From Lachnospiraceae bacterium (GTDB lineage Bacteria > Bacillota > Clostridia > Lachnospirales > Lachnospiraceae): a stretch of DNA of 64,000 nt. Under the pieces are notes generated by a model. The model had not been told where the DNA came from. It worked only from the letters and a program-made list of their open reading frames with translations, and searched no databases. The stretch spans positions 124,001-188,000 of the forward strand of contig JAAUZC010000023.1 of assembly GCA_014804795.1 (NCBI GenBank), given 5' to 3'. The translations under genes were made by a program, and so were the position numbers. The first letter of the stretch is position 1; every line of letters starts with the position of its first letter. Of the stretch, positions 8,422 to 17,337 are shown piece by piece.

Positions 8422-11400
8422 TTATTCGTCCGTTTCTTCTACCACTATATCGGCGGAATTTTCCTCCATTTCCAAAGCTTCCTCCGCCATTGATTCTTCT
8501 ATTTCCTCAGAGCCCAAAGCAGTTTCAGATCTTTCCACGCTTCTCTCTTCCATCTTCACCACTTCTTCCGCTACTTCCGGCACAATTTTCGCATCTTCTC
8601 CGCTATCTGTCATGAACGGTTCGGAAATATTATTATGCTCCGGCTGGCTTTCCGGCATTTCTACTTTCTCATATGGCTCGAATACTATCTCTTCCGATTT
8701 TTCCACCGCTTCCTGCAGTATGCCGGAAAATGCACCTCTCTGCATCTGGTTTTCCTGGGGCTGTGTCCCCGGAGTTCCCTGCGGATTCGTCAGCTGGCCG
8801 TTCTGGTATGGATTCCCTTGTGGATTCATCCCCATTCCGGACTGACCATTCCGATTTTCCGGCTGGTTTGACCAGTGGTTCTGCCTGTACTGCGCATCCC
8901 ATGCTTCTTTCCGGCTGTTTGTAACACCATCCGGTCCCTGTCCATTCTGGTACGGGTTCTCTTGCGTGGGCATTCCCTGATTCCCCTGCGGATTCAGCGG
9001 TCTGCCGTTTTGATATGGATTTCCCTGGGTTGGCTGACCCGGTGTTCCCTGCGGCGGCATCGGTCTGCCGTTCTGGTATGGATTTCCCTGCGGTGGCTGG
9101 CCCGGTGTTCCCTGCGGCGGCATCGGCATGCCGTTCTGATAAGGGTTTCCCTGGGTTGGCTGACCCGGATGCCCTTGCGGAGGCATCGGCATGCCATTCT
9201 GATAAGGGTTCCCCTGAGGCGGCTGGCCCGGTGTTCCCTGCGGCAGCATCGGCCCGCCGTTCTGATAAGGAACTCCCCCGGGCGGCAAACCCGGACCACC
9301 CATCGGCGGTCTCCCGTAATTTCCGGGCACCTTAAACGCCGCATCTTTCTGTATCTTTTCTTCCGGCTTCTCTTCTTTTTCCTCCGGTTCCGGCAGCCCC
9401 TTTTCTTTCCGGTAGATCTTCATAAACTCTTTACCGGTGATCGTCTCTTTTTCGATCAGGAACTCAGCCAGTTTATCCAAAAGCTTCCTGTTTTCCTTGA
9501 GGAGCTTTTTCGCTTCCTTATAGCTGTCCTTAAGCAGCTTCATCACTTCTGTATCTACATCTGCCGCTGTCGTATCGCTGCAGTTCATAACTGTTCTGCC
9601 ATCCAGATATTTGCTCTCCACAGATTCCAGTCCCATCAGGCCGAACTTCTTGCTCATACCGTACTGTGTCACCATAGAACGGGCGATATCGGTTGCTTTT
9701 TCAATATCATTTGACGCTCCTGTCGTCACAGTATCAAATACGATCTCCTCCGCCGCACGGCCTGCCAAAAGGCCTACCAGCATATCATGCAGCTCCGCTT
9801 CCGTATTCAAAAACTTCTCTTCTTCCGGCACCTGCATCACATAGCCTAAGGCCCCCATCGTTCTCGGCACGATCGTAATCTTCTGCACCGGCTCAGAATT
9901 TTTCTGAAGAGCAGCCACAAGCGCATGCCCGGTTTCATGGTAAGATACGATACGCCGTTCCTGCTTGCTCATAATGCGGTCTTTCTTTTCTTTTCCTACT
10001 AATACCTGCTCCACTGCATCAAACAGGTCTTTCTGGCTGACGCAGTTTCTGCCCATCTTCACGGCGTTGATCGCCGCCTCATTTATCATATTGGCAAGAT
10101 CGGAACCCACTGCTCCGCTGGTTGCCAGTGCAATTTCATGCAAATCTACGGAATCATCCATCAGCACATCTTTCGCATGCACTTTCAGAATCTCCACACG
10201 TCCTTTTAAGTCCGGTTTATCCACAATGATCCGTCTGTCAAAACGCCCCGGACGAAGCAGCGCTTTATCCAGAATCTCCGGTCTGTTGGTTGCCGCCAGA
10301 ATGATAACACCGCTCTTGCCGTCAAATCCATCCATCTCGGAAAGCAGCTGGTTTAATGTCTGTTCCCGCTCTTCATTACCGCCGCTGTATTTGGAATCTC
10401 TGCTGCGCCCGATGGCATCAATCTCATCAATAAACACAATACACGGTGCATTTTTCTCCGCTTCTTTGAACAAATCCCTCACACGGGAAGCGCCCAGACC
10501 TACATAAAGTTCGATAAAGTCGGAACCGGCCATGGAAAAGAACGGCACTTTTGCTTCTCCCGCCACTGCTCTTGCGAGCAACGTCTTACCTGTGCCGGGA
10601 GGACCTACCAGCAGCGCACCTTTCGGCAGTTTTGCACCCACCTGGGAATACTTTCCGGGATTATGCAGAAAATCTACGACCTCCACAAGTGATTCTTTCG
10701 CTTCATCCTCACCTGCCACATCCTTAAAGGTTACGCCGGTTTCTTTCTGGACGTAAACTTTCGCCGTACTTTTTCCTATTCCCATAATGCCGCCGCCTTT
10801 GTTCATCTTCTTGAACAGGAAGTTTAACAGCAGAAACATCAGTCCGATCGGCAGAACCACTGATATAAATATGGAAATAATGGTATCCCAGATTGTCGTT
10901 GTCTGCCCTCTGATCTCCACATTATGATCTAACAGCCGCTGCGTAAGCTGATCATCATCCACTCTGATCGTATAATAATTTTGAATCGGAACACCCATGA
11001 TACTCATCTGTTTCATAAAAGGGTTTTCCGTTACGGTACTGCCTGTTCCCTCCGATGAATTACCGGTATTTTTACCCTCTTCTTCCGTCCTTAAAGAAAA
11101 TTCCAGTGTATCCGAGATAAAGTTTACGGATGCGACTTGATCTTCTTCTACCATTTTGATAAATTCCGTGTAAGTCACCTCAACCTTTCTGCCCCTCATG
11201 CCTAATACCAGCATACTGAGAAAGATCATGGAAATAAACGCCGCCAGCGCCAGCAGAAACATATTCTGCTTTTTCGGGTCGTTCCCCCTTCCGGGTCCGG
11301 GCATATTTCCGTTATTTCCGTTGTTATAGCCATTATTATTATAACCGCCGCCATTATTGTTGCCATTGTTATAGCCGCCGTTATTATATTCATTATTGTT

Positions 11401-11481
11401 CTGATAAGGCTGATTCATTCTTTTTCGCAGGGAAACGGGTCGCTCTTTTCCCTTTTTCTCCTTTCTTCGTCTTCCCGACAC
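8422..11481 (-). CDS. ftsH: ATP-dependent zinc metalloprotease FtsH, repeat-tailed form
   Basis: A 1,019-residue FtsH; the family is usually 600-700 residues. An Asn/Gly-rich N-terminal stretch (about residues 22-70) is followed by two membrane helices (about 80-100 and 200-225). The AAA domain has Walker A GPPGTGKT and the second region of homology AATNRPEILDKALLRPGRFDR. The zinc protease motif is HETGH. After about residue 695 the protein runs into a Pro/Gly/Gln/Asn tail built of 21-residue repeats and then an acidic C-terminus. The GTG at 11481 lacks a clear Shine-Dalgarno; the ATG at 11418 (MNQPYQNNNE) is an alternative start. It degrades membrane and cytoplasmic proteins. A second, normal FtsH is at 50580-52403. 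Confidence 0.93.
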   Translation of the reverse strand: MSGRRRKEKKGKERPVSLRKRMNQPYQNNNEYNNGGYNNGNNNGGGYNNNGYNNGNNGNMPGPGRGNDPKKQNMFLLALAAFISMIFLSMLVLGMRGRKVEVTYTEFIKMVEEDQVASVNFISDTLEFSLRTEEEGKNTGNSSEGTGSTVTENPFMKQMSIMGVPIQNYYTIRVDDDQLTQRLLDHNVEIRGQTTTIWDTIISIFISVVLPIGLMFLLLNFLFKKMNKGGGIMGIGKSTAKVYVQKETGVTFKDVAGEDEAKESLVEVVDFLHNPGKYSQVGAKLPKGALLVGPPGTGKTLLARAVAGEAKVPFFSMAGSDFIELYVGLGASRVRDLFKEAEKNAPCIVFIDEIDAIGRSRDSKYSGGNEEREQTLNQLLSEMDGFDGKSGVIILAATNRPEILDKALLRPGRFDRRIIVDKPDLKGRVEILKVHAKDVLMDDSVDLHEIALATSGAVGSDLANMINEAAINAVKMGRNCVSQKDLFDAVEQVLVGKEKKDRIMSKQERRIVSYHETGHALVAALQKNSEPVQKITIVPRTMGALGYVMQVPEEEKFLNTEAELHDMLVGLLAGRAAEEIVFDTVTTGASNDIEKATDIARSMVTQYGMSKKFGLMGLESVESKYLDGRTVMNCSDTTAADVDTEVMKLLKDSYKEAKKLLKENRKLLDKLAEFLIEKETITGKEFMKIYRKEKGLPEPEEKEEKPEEKIQKDAAFKVPGNYGRPPMGGPGLPPGGVPYQNGGPMLPQGTPGQPPQGNPYQNGMPMPPQGHPGQPTQGNPYQNGMPMPPQGTPGQPPQGNPYQNGRPMPPQGTPGQPTQGNPYQNGRPLNPQGNQGMPTQENPYQNGQGPDGVTNSRKEAWDAQYRQNHWSNQPENRNGQSGMGMNPQGNPYQNGQLTNPQGTPGTQPQENQMQRGAFSGILQEAVEKSEEIVFEPYEKVEMPESQPEHNNISEPFMTDSGEDAKIVPEVAEEVVKMEERSVERSETALGSEEIEESMAEEALEMEENSADIVVEETDE
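8959..9273 (-). repeat. Five in-frame 63-bp tandem repeats in the ftsH tail
   Basis: Anchored on the conserved hexapeptide NPYQNG (VPYQNG in the first copy), the units begin at 9273, 9210, 9147, 9084 and 9021, with a sixth, shortened copy from 8958. Each unit encodes 21 residues of the form (N/V)PYQNG followed by PMPPQGTPGQPxQG. Copies differ at several third positions and a few residues, so this is not a recent perfect duplication. More degenerate NPYQNG and PQGTPG copies continue towards 8760. Confidence 0.9.
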
Positions 11482-11662
11482 ACAAAATATATCATTTTGC
11501 TCAATAGTTAGATTCTAGCCGATTTACAAAAATAAAGCAATAATAGATTCGTGAATTAATGAACACAACTATAAAAGATTTCTAAACTTTTTTCAAAAAA
11601 ACAGTAGCTTTTTTGAGGATATAATTCTATAATAAGATATGCACAGATTCAGGACATAATTG

Positions 11663-11717
11663 GAACCTTTAGATCGTCTGCAAAGAGGCAGACCGTTTTA
11701 AGGTTCTATATTTTTTT
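11663..11717 (+). promoter_or_regulatory. Intrinsic terminator in the pyrG leader (putative attenuator)
   Basis: On the plus strand GAACCTT (11663-11669) pairs with AAGGTTC (11700-11706), and inside it GTCTGC (11676-11681) pairs with GCAGAC (11688-11693). A run of seven T (11711-11717) follows. No plus-strand gene lies upstream, because ftsH is divergent, so the terminator must act on the pyrG transcript itself. Candidate -10 boxes TATAAT lie at 11620-11625 and 11628-11633, without a convincing -35. Bacillus pyrG is controlled by an attenuator in this place. The Bacillus trigger, a GGGC transcript start allowing extra G addition, is not visible here. Confidence 0.72.
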
Positions 11718-11745
11718 AATAATAAAACACAGAAAAGAGGATTTT

Positions 11746-13356
11746 ATGGCAGTAAAATATGTATTTGTTACAGGCGGCGTTGTTTCCGGTCTCGGGAAAG
11801 GCATCACAGCCGCTTCCTTGGGCAGATTGCTGAAAGCGCGCGGGTACCGCGTCACAATGCAGAAATTCGATCCCTATATCAATATTGATCCGGGGACAAT
11901 GAATCCGATTCAGCATGGCGAGGTCTTTGTCACGGATGACGGCACTGAAACCGATCTGGATTTAGGGCATTATGAGCGATTTATCGATGAAAGCCTTGAT
12001 AAAAATTCCAATGTCACCACCGGAAAAATTTACTGGTCCGTTCTGCAGAAAGAAAGGCATGGTGATTACGGCGGCGGTACGGTACAGGTCATTCCCCATA
12101 TTACTAATGAAATAAAAAGCCGTTTCTATCGGAATGAAAATGACGCTGATACAAGGATTGCCATTATCGAAGTGGGCGGCACAGTGGGTGATATCGAATC
12201 CCAGCCTTTTTTGGAGGCGATCAGGCAGTTTCAGCATGAGGTCGGACATGAAAATGCAATCTTAATTCATGTGACATTGATTCCTTATCTGCGGGCCTCT
12301 CAGGAAATGAAAACAAAGCCCACACAGGCAAGCGTCAAAGAGCTGCAGGGAATGGGGATCTGGCCGGACATCATTGTCTGCCGCAGCGAATACCCTTTGG
12401 ATGAAGCGATCAAAGATAAGATTTCTTTATTCTGCAATGTACCAAAGAGCCATGTGCTGCAAAATCTGGACGTGGAATATTTATATGAAGCGCCTCTCGC
12501 GATGGAAAAAGAGCGCCTTGCGGATGTTGCATGCGAGTGTCTGCACCTTGCGTGTCCTGCGCCCGATCTTACGGACTGGTCTTCCATGGTGGAAAATTTA
12601 CGCCATCCTACCGATGAAGTGACAATCGCTCTTGTGGGAAAATATACTGCGCTGCACGATGCCTATATCAGCGTTGTGGAAGCGTTAAAGCACGGCGGTA
12701 TAAACAATCATGCTACCGTACATATCAAATGGATCGACTCGGAAACTGTAACAAGGGAAAATGCGGCAGAGCTTTTTTCGGATGTGCAGGGAATTCTTGT
12801 GCCCGGCGGTTTCGGCAACCGGGGGATCGACGGTATGCTCTACGCCATCGAATATGCAAGAACAAACCATATTCCCTATCTGGGGCTCTGCCTCGGCATG
12901 CAGCTCGCCATCGTGGAATATGCGAGGAATGTTGCCGGACTTGCAGGAGCGCACAGTATTGAGCTTGATCCCGATACGAAATATCCTGTCATCTCGCTGA
13001 TGCCTGACCAGAACGGCATAGTGGATATCGGCGGTACTCTGCGGCTTGGTTCCTGCCCCTGTGTTCTTGACGAAGATTCCAGAGCTTATGCCCTTTACGG
13101 CGAAAAAAACATTGAGGAACGGCATAGGCACCGCTATGAAGTCAATAATGAATATCGGGGTGTCCTGACAGCCCATGGTTTAAAGCTTTCCGGCACTTCA
13201 CCGGACGGGCGTATTGTGGAAATGCTGGAAATCCCGTCCCATCCGTTTTTCCTTGCGACCCAGGCGCATCCGGAATTAAAATCAAGACCCAACCGGCCGC
13301 ATCCGCTGTTTAAGGGGTTTGTGGCGGCCGCGCTGAGTATAAAAAATAATATTTGA
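11746..13356 (+). CDS. pyrG: CTP synthase
   Basis: A 536-residue CTP synthase, which aminates UTP to CTP with glutamine and ATP. The N-terminal synthase domain starts with the P-loop region [19 protein letters not shown]. The C-terminal class I glutamine amidotransferase domain (from about residue 290) has the nucleophile Cys382 in GLCLGMQ and the His/Glu pair in THPE-like [18 protein letters not shown] precedes the ATG. The leader holds an intrinsic terminator, so expression probably responds to pyrimidine nucleotide levels. Confidence 0.97.
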   Translation: MAVKYVFVTGGVVSGLGKGITAASLGRLLKARGYRVTMQKFDPYINIDPGTMNPIQHGEVFVTDDGTETDLDLGHYERFIDESLDKNSNVTTGKIYWSVLQKERHGDYGGGTVQVIPHITNEIKSRFYRNENDADTRIAIIEVGGTVGDIESQPFLEAIRQFQHEVGHENAILIHVTLIPYLRASQEMKTKPTQASVKELQGMGIWPDIIVCRSEYPLDEAIKDKISLFCNVPKSHVLQNLDVEYLYEAPLAMEKERLADVACECLHLACPAPDLTDWSSMVENLRHPTDEVTIALVGKYTALHDAYISVVEALKHGGINNHATVHIKWIDSETVTRENAAELFSDVQGILVPGGFGNRGIDGMLYAIEYARTNHIPYLGLCLGMQLAIVEYARNVAGLAGAHSIELDPDTKYPVISLMPDQNGIVDIGGTLRLGSCPCVLDEDSRAYALYGEKNIEERHRHRYEVNNEYRGVLTAHGLKLSGTSPDGRIVEMLEIPSHPFFLATQAHPELKSRPNRPHPLFKGFVAAALSIKNNI

Positions 13357-13397
13357 TTTTTTGTGCCAAAAAATATGAAATTGCGGAGGCGTTTATA

Positions 13398-13952
13398 ATG
13401 AAAACTTTGATATTCAATGGCTCTCCAAGAATAAATGGTGATACTGTCAGTCTTATTAATAAATTCACCGAAAAAATTGCAGGCGAGTACAGGATTGTAG
13501 ATGCCTACAGGTGCAATATTTCACCTTGTCTTGATTGTCGGTATTGTCGGAAAAATAATGGATGCTCAATAAATGATGAAATGCAAGAGATATATAAATA
13601 CATACAGGAATGTGATAACATTTTGATTGCTTCACCGCTCTATTTTTCGGAATTGACTGGAAAATTATTAGATGTCGGAAGTAGACTTCAAACATATTTT
13701 TGTGCCAGATTTTTTAGAAAGGAAGAACCGATTACAAAATCTAAAAAGGGCGCAGTTATATTAGTTGGGGGCGGTGATGGTCATATAGATAATGCTTATA
13801 ATACGGCTTGTATGCTTTTGCATCATATGAACTGCTATAACATTCATGATGCAGTATATAGCCATGACACCAATAAAAGACCTGCAATTGATGATGAAAA
13901 CGCACTTACAGGATTAAATGGTATTTTAGAATTTTTTGCAGATAAAGAATAA
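13398..13952 (+). CDS. Flavodoxin-fold NAD(P)H-dependent FMN reductase-like protein
   Basis: About 184 residues beginning MKTLIFNGSPRINGDTVSL, the phosphate-binding loop of the NADPH-dependent FMN reductase / iron-sulfur flavoprotein family. A Cys-rich segment (CNISPCLDCRYCRKNNGC) follows, suggesting redox chemistry or a bound iron-sulfur cluster. The frame opens at 13353, but GGAGG lies eight bases before the ATG at 13398. The gene is AT-rich and converges on the minus-strand sirtuin gene, next to an operon of other flavoproteins. The electron acceptor is unknown. Confidence 0.85.
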   Translation: MKTLIFNGSPRINGDTVSLINKFTEKIAGEYRIVDAYRCNISPCLDCRYCRKNNGCSINDEMQEIYKYIQECDNILIASPLYFSELTGKLLDVGSRLQTYFCARFFRKEEPITKSKKGAVILVGGGDGHIDNAYNTACMLLHHMNCYNIHDAVYSHDTNKRPAIDDENALTGLNGILEFFADKE

Positions 13953-14065
13953 CTTAAGTTCCGGTTTAACAAAGGGGTTGGGATATTTCAAACAATAAAA
14001 AATCTCTGTCAAAGGTACCCTTTTCCTATGCTGGCTTGATTTTTATTGCCTTTCAGGCCTTCCGG

Positions 14066-14941
14066 TCAGATACTTAATAAGTCATTTAATACATCATATA
14101 TATCAGCATCTATTTCTATAGATCGAGCCCTTATTTCATTTGGCACAGCGGTTTCTCCCTTATTGATACAAATATATTCGGCATTTTTGTTTCTTGCGGT
14201 CATCTGCCAAAAAGGGTATTTGATAATTCCGGGGGTGTTATAGCCAACGCCTAATTCCAAAAATAAGATTTTGCTTTTCTTATGCGTATTAAGAAACTTT
14301 TCATAATAGCCGGCATGAATATTCCATCCCTCATCCTGCACAAAAGTAGCATCTGCCCGTAAGTTCATCGTCATTGGTTTCCCACAAACCGGACATTTGG
14401 GTATCAGTTCCGTCGGAATACGCATATCCTTTTGTTCTTCTGTCATACGTTTAACTTGAGTTTCGTTGTCGTATGTGTATGGCTTACATGGAGTCTGACA
14501 TTGGAAAAGTCCATAATCTCCCTGCGTATAAAATAACCGTTCTTTTGCAAAACCCGCTTTCTGAAAACAATGATCTACATTTGTGGTCAGTACAAAATAA
14601 TCCTTGTTCCCCACCAGCTTAAACAGGTTTTCATAAACAGGTTTTGGTGCATCCATATAGCGGTTAATATAAATATATCGGCTCCAATATGCCCAATGTT
14701 CTTCCAGGCTGTCAAATGGATAAAACCCACCTTCGTACATATTTCGGAAATGGTACTTTTCAATAAAATCGCTAAAATACTGCTTAAATCGGTCGCCACT
14801 GTAAATAAATCCGGCAGAAGTGGAAAGACCTGCTCCTGCACCGATAAGGACTGCATCCGCATTTTTTATTTTTTCTCTTAACTGTTCAATTTTTCCTGAA
14901 TAGGTTTTCGCAGCTCTCATAGCCATTATTCCTAAAGACAT
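14066..14941 (-). CDS. Sir2-family NAD-dependent protein, class M-like (SirTM type)
   Basis: A 291-residue sirtuin. The NAD-binding loop is GAGAGLSTSAGF (residues 34-45), TTNVDH follows further on, and a C-terminal zinc-binding part contains CQTPC and CPVCGKP. In ordinary deacetylase sirtuins a catalytic His sits in an HG motif. The equivalent stretch here reads YTQGDYG, with Gln in place of His. That substitution and the overall length match class M sirtuins (SirTM), which ADP-ribosylate a lipoyl carrier protein in some Firmicutes and fungi. No macrodomain, GcvH-like or lipoate ligase gene is adjacent. GGAGGT lies eight bases before the ATG. It is the last gene of the five-gene peptide operon. 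Confidence 0.85.
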   Translation of the reverse strand: MSLGIMAMRAAKTYSGKIEQLREKIKNADAVLIGAGAGLSTSAGFIYSGDRFKQYFSDFIEKYHFRNMYEGGFYPFDSLEEHWAYWSRYIYINRYMDAPKPVYENLFKLVGNKDYFVLTTNVDHCFQKAGFAKERLFYTQGDYGLFQCQTPCKPYTYDNETQVKRMTEEQKDMRIPTELIPKCPVCGKPMTMNLRADATFVQDEGWNIHAGYYEKFLNTHKKSKILFLELGVGYNTPGIIKYPFWQMTARNKNAEYICINKGETAVPNEIRARSIEIDADIYDVLNDLLSI

Positions 14942-14967
14942 TAAATATTACCTCCATTTTACTGCAT

Positions 14968-15600
14968 TCATTCTGTTTTATTTGGCATTCCCCGCCTTTT
15001 TACTGCTCCCACAGGACATTTCTCCAAACAATTCCCACAATGCAGGCAATGTTCCTGCATGATCTGATATGGCTTGCCGGATATGATGCATCTTTGTGGA
15101 CAGTTTTTCATGCAGTTGCCACAACTAATACAATCCTGTGAGATATAATAACCTTTTTCAACTATGTCAGCAATTCCTATGATATAACTTTCACGGAAGA
15201 TGGGATTTACTCCAAGATTGAAATATTCAATTTCCGCATTTTTAATACAGAATACAATGCCGATTTCCCTTGTATTATCCGGATAAACATTTGATAAATA
15301 AGGCTGTTCTTCAAAGATTATGTCAATCCATTTTTTCTGCTCACTATCGGGTACTTTTTCGGCCTTTGCAGAAAGCCTTATCATCTCTTTGTACTTTGTA
15401 TATCCTAATATCTGGACATTGCCATCTGACAGCAGTTCCCCACAAAAAGCCTTGCCTCTTGCGGTAAAAAAATACATTGACTGCTGCTCATAATGAATTG
15501 CGCTGATATTCCTTATCTGCGGTTTTCCGTATTTATCTACTGTAGCAAAATTCAGCACCCCGACATATCGCAGTTTTTTTAAGCAGGTTTGTGCATCCAT
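14968..15600 (-). CDS. Split-barrel flavoprotein fused to a 2x[4Fe-4S] ferredoxin domain
   Basis: A 210-residue two-domain protein. Residues 1-130 resemble the pyridoxamine 5'-phosphate oxidase-like FMN-binding split barrel (FATVDKYGKPQIRNISAI). The C-terminus carries two cluster motifs, CISCGNCMKNCPQRC and CLHCGNCLEKCP. Such proteins move electrons between iron-sulfur clusters and flavin; the substrate is not known. It sits between the nitroreductase (17 bases) and the sirtuin (26 bases) on one presumed transcript. A Shine-Dalgarno GGAGG precedes the start. Confidence 0.87.
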   Translation of the reverse strand: MDAQTCLKKLRYVGVLNFATVDKYGKPQIRNISAIHYEQQSMYFFTARGKAFCGELLSDGNVQILGYTKYKEMIRLSAKAEKVPDSEQKKWIDIIFEEQPYLSNVYPDNTREIGIVFCIKNAEIEYFNLGVNPIFRESYIIGIADIVEKGYYISQDCISCGNCMKNCPQRCIISGKPYQIMQEHCLHCGNCLEKCPVGAVKRRGMPNKTE

Positions 15601-15617
15601 AACTTATACCTCCAAAT

Positions 15618-16196
15618 TCAATCTATAATCAAAAAGCGATTCTCTTTTCTTGGCTTAACTTTGGGATAATCACCATCACAATACCCCAATATAACAAAGC
15701 AACGGGCTGTGTCGGTATCAGGAATGCCCCATTCTTTCAATAATGCCCTTCCAATTTCATTGTCAAAGGTTTCTTCACCTCTTGCAATGATGCAGGATGC
15801 AATCCCTAAATTTGCAGCCTCAAGCACCATGTTTTGGGCACAGCAGAATGCATCGGGAATGCTGTATAAAAAGTTCTTCCCGCCAAAAATAACACATACC
15901 GTAGAAGCCCCGTAAAAGCCGTTTCTTATTGTCGGGTCATCAATGCTGCTTGGCTGTTCAGAGGAAACATACCCTCCGGCAAGTTTGCTCCGGTCAAAAC
16001 GTGCAAGGTTAAGTCTGCCGATTTTGTTGGCTAATTCTTTGTTATGGACAGCAACAATTCTTGCCCTCTGCCCGCCTCCTGCATTTGGTGCATATAAACC
16101 TGCCTCGATGATTTTTTCTAAATCTTCCCTGTCAATCTGTCTATCCTGATATTTACGGATAGACCTGCGCTTTTTCATTAAATCTAAAACATCCAT
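15618..16196 (-). CDS. Nitroreductase-family FMN oxidoreductase
   Basis: A 192-residue nitroreductase-fold protein with the N-terminal signature MKKRRSIRKYQDRQI, then YAPNAGGGQRARIV, and the C-terminal GYCDGDYPKVKPRKENRF. Family members use FMN and NAD(P)H to reduce nitro groups, quinones, flavins or enzyme-bound substrates; some act in peptide maturation as dehydrogenases. The ATG at 16194-16196 has GGAGG six bases upstream, and that site lies within the 3' end of the radical SAM gene, so the two are translationally coupled. This coupling makes a role in the same pathway plausible but unproven. Confidence 0.88.
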   Translation of the reverse strand: MDVLDLMKKRRSIRKYQDRQIDREDLEKIIEAGLYAPNAGGGQRARIVAVHNKELANKIGRLNLARFDRSKLAGGYVSSEQPSSIDDPTIRNGFYGASTVCVIFGGKNFLYSIPDAFCCAQNMVLEAANLGIASCIIARGEETFDNEIGRALLKEWGIPDTDTARCFVILGYCDGDYPKVKPRKENRFLIID

Positions 16197-16197
16197 G

Positions 16198-17229
16198 CTA
16201 AACCTCCTTCCAGCATTGCGGATCGGGGGCATACATATTTCCGGTGTAGCCATAAGTCACAGCCGGACATCCCCTGCAAAACCCACGAAGTTCACACTTG
16301 TTGCATTTTTCAAATTTATCAAAATCACGATACTTCTCCATATCTGCACCCATAAAGAGGTCATACATGGAGGTATCAAATACATTTCCTATTTTACTTT
16401 CCATCCGCCGACAGGCATATACGTCACCCGTCGGAAGAATCGTCATATGGCTGATTGCACAGTGGCAGCCGTCATATATCATTTTTTTATCTGATTTTTC
16501 CGGTATTTTGAAAATTCCCTTTTCATACAGAAATAAAGTCCATAAATGGTCTTTTAGCTGAAATGTGGTGTGCCTGTCTTTATATTGTTCGTATTTCGCC
16601 CAGCATTTCTCCAAAAACGCTTTAAATTCAAGAGGCGGGATATGATATTCCTCTGCTTTCTGCCCACTTGTAGGGCAGTACCTCCCAAAAGCAAATACAT
16701 CAACATTTCTATCCACTACCAAATCAATCATATCCGGAAACTCATCTTTATTGACGCAGGATACGGTAGACATAATTGCACAATACATCCCCGCTTTCTT
16801 AATACATTCAATCTTTTCTACCGTAATATCAAAAGAGCCCGGTTTTCTGAATTTATCATGCGTTTCTCTCATTCCATCCAGCGAAAGCTGGTACTTTCTG
16901 CATCCATACTCATAAAGCCTTGTGCATACCTTATCAGTTAAGTGGAACGGATTGCCCAAAATACCAAAAATAATATTATGCTTTTTAAGCAGTTCACAAA
17001 GTTTCCAAAAATCTTTATGTAAGATCGGATCACCACCCGTAATATAAAAATACGGCGTGCGCCCTATTCTTTCACACATATCCATACAGCTTGAAACTAC
17101 CGTTTCCATTTCCTCATATTTCATCTGCTTCAGGCAGATATGATTATCTTCGGAAAAAATATAACAGTGTCTGCATCTTTGGTCGCACTCATCTGTAATA
17201 TGCCATTGGAATGCGAAGTATGGTTTCAT
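16198..17229 (-). CDS. Radical SAM/SPASM enzyme, ACGX peptide system
   Basis: A 343-residue radical SAM enzyme. The cluster motif is CX3CX2C (Cys15, Cys19, Cys22 in ECDQRCRHCYIF). A TGGDP S-adenosylmethionine motif and LSLDGMRETHDKFR follow. The C-terminal SPASM-like region is Cys-rich (DGCHCAIS, DVYACRR, CNKCELRGFCRGCP, PQCW) and should bind one or two extra clusters. Radical SAM/SPASM proteins modify ribosomal peptides. The small Cys-Gly repeat peptide encoded just upstream matches the ACGX peptide type paired with this enzyme group. The ATG at 17229 has GGAGG ten bases upstream; the longer frame from 17301 begins inside a hairpin and is rejected. The exact modification is unknown. Confidence 0.88.
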   Translation of the reverse strand: MKPYFAFQWHITDECDQRCRHCYIFSEDNHICLKQMKYEEMETVVSSCMDMCERIGRTPYFYITGGDPILHKDFWKLCELLKKHNIIFGILGNPFHLTDKVCTRLYEYGCRKYQLSLDGMRETHDKFRKPGSFDITVEKIECIKKAGMYCAIMSTVSCVNKDEFPDMIDLVVDRNVDVFAFGRYCPTSGQKAEEYHIPPLEFKAFLEKCWAKYEQYKDRHTTFQLKDHLWTLFLYEKGIFKIPEKSDKKMIYDGCHCAISHMTILPTGDVYACRRMESKIGNVFDTSMYDLFMGADMEKYRDFDKFEKCNKCELRGFCRGCPAVTYGYTGNMYAPDPQCWKEV

Positions 17230-17272
17230 TTTGGGTATTCCTCCTAAAGTTCTTTTTGTTCTTAGCGCAACT

Positions 17273-17301
17273 ATGGACACACCAAAAAACTGTGTGTCCA
17301 T
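17273..17301 (-). promoter_or_regulatory. Hairpin between the precursor peptide and radical SAM genes
   Basis: A perfect 10-bp inverted repeat (GTGTGTCCAT / ATGGACACAC, arms 17273-17282 and 17292-17301) with a nine-base loop. No T run follows on the minus strand, so it is not a standard terminator. It may stabilise or punctuate the message so that precursor is made in excess over enzyme, a common RiPP layout (inference). Confidence 0.55.
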
Positions 17302-17337
17302 GACCTCATTGACACTATGTATCCTGCGAATCGAAAC

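Noticed and set aside
8959-9273. 63-base tandem repeats as a CRISPR array
   Set aside because: The repeats are contiguous without unique spacers, keep an open reading frame and encode the ftsH tail.
8875-9714. 279-residue plus-strand ORF opposite the ftsH tail
   Set aside because: It is the antisense shadow of the repetitive, Pro/Gly-rich ftsH coding sequence and has no ribosome-binding site or recognisable protein pattern.
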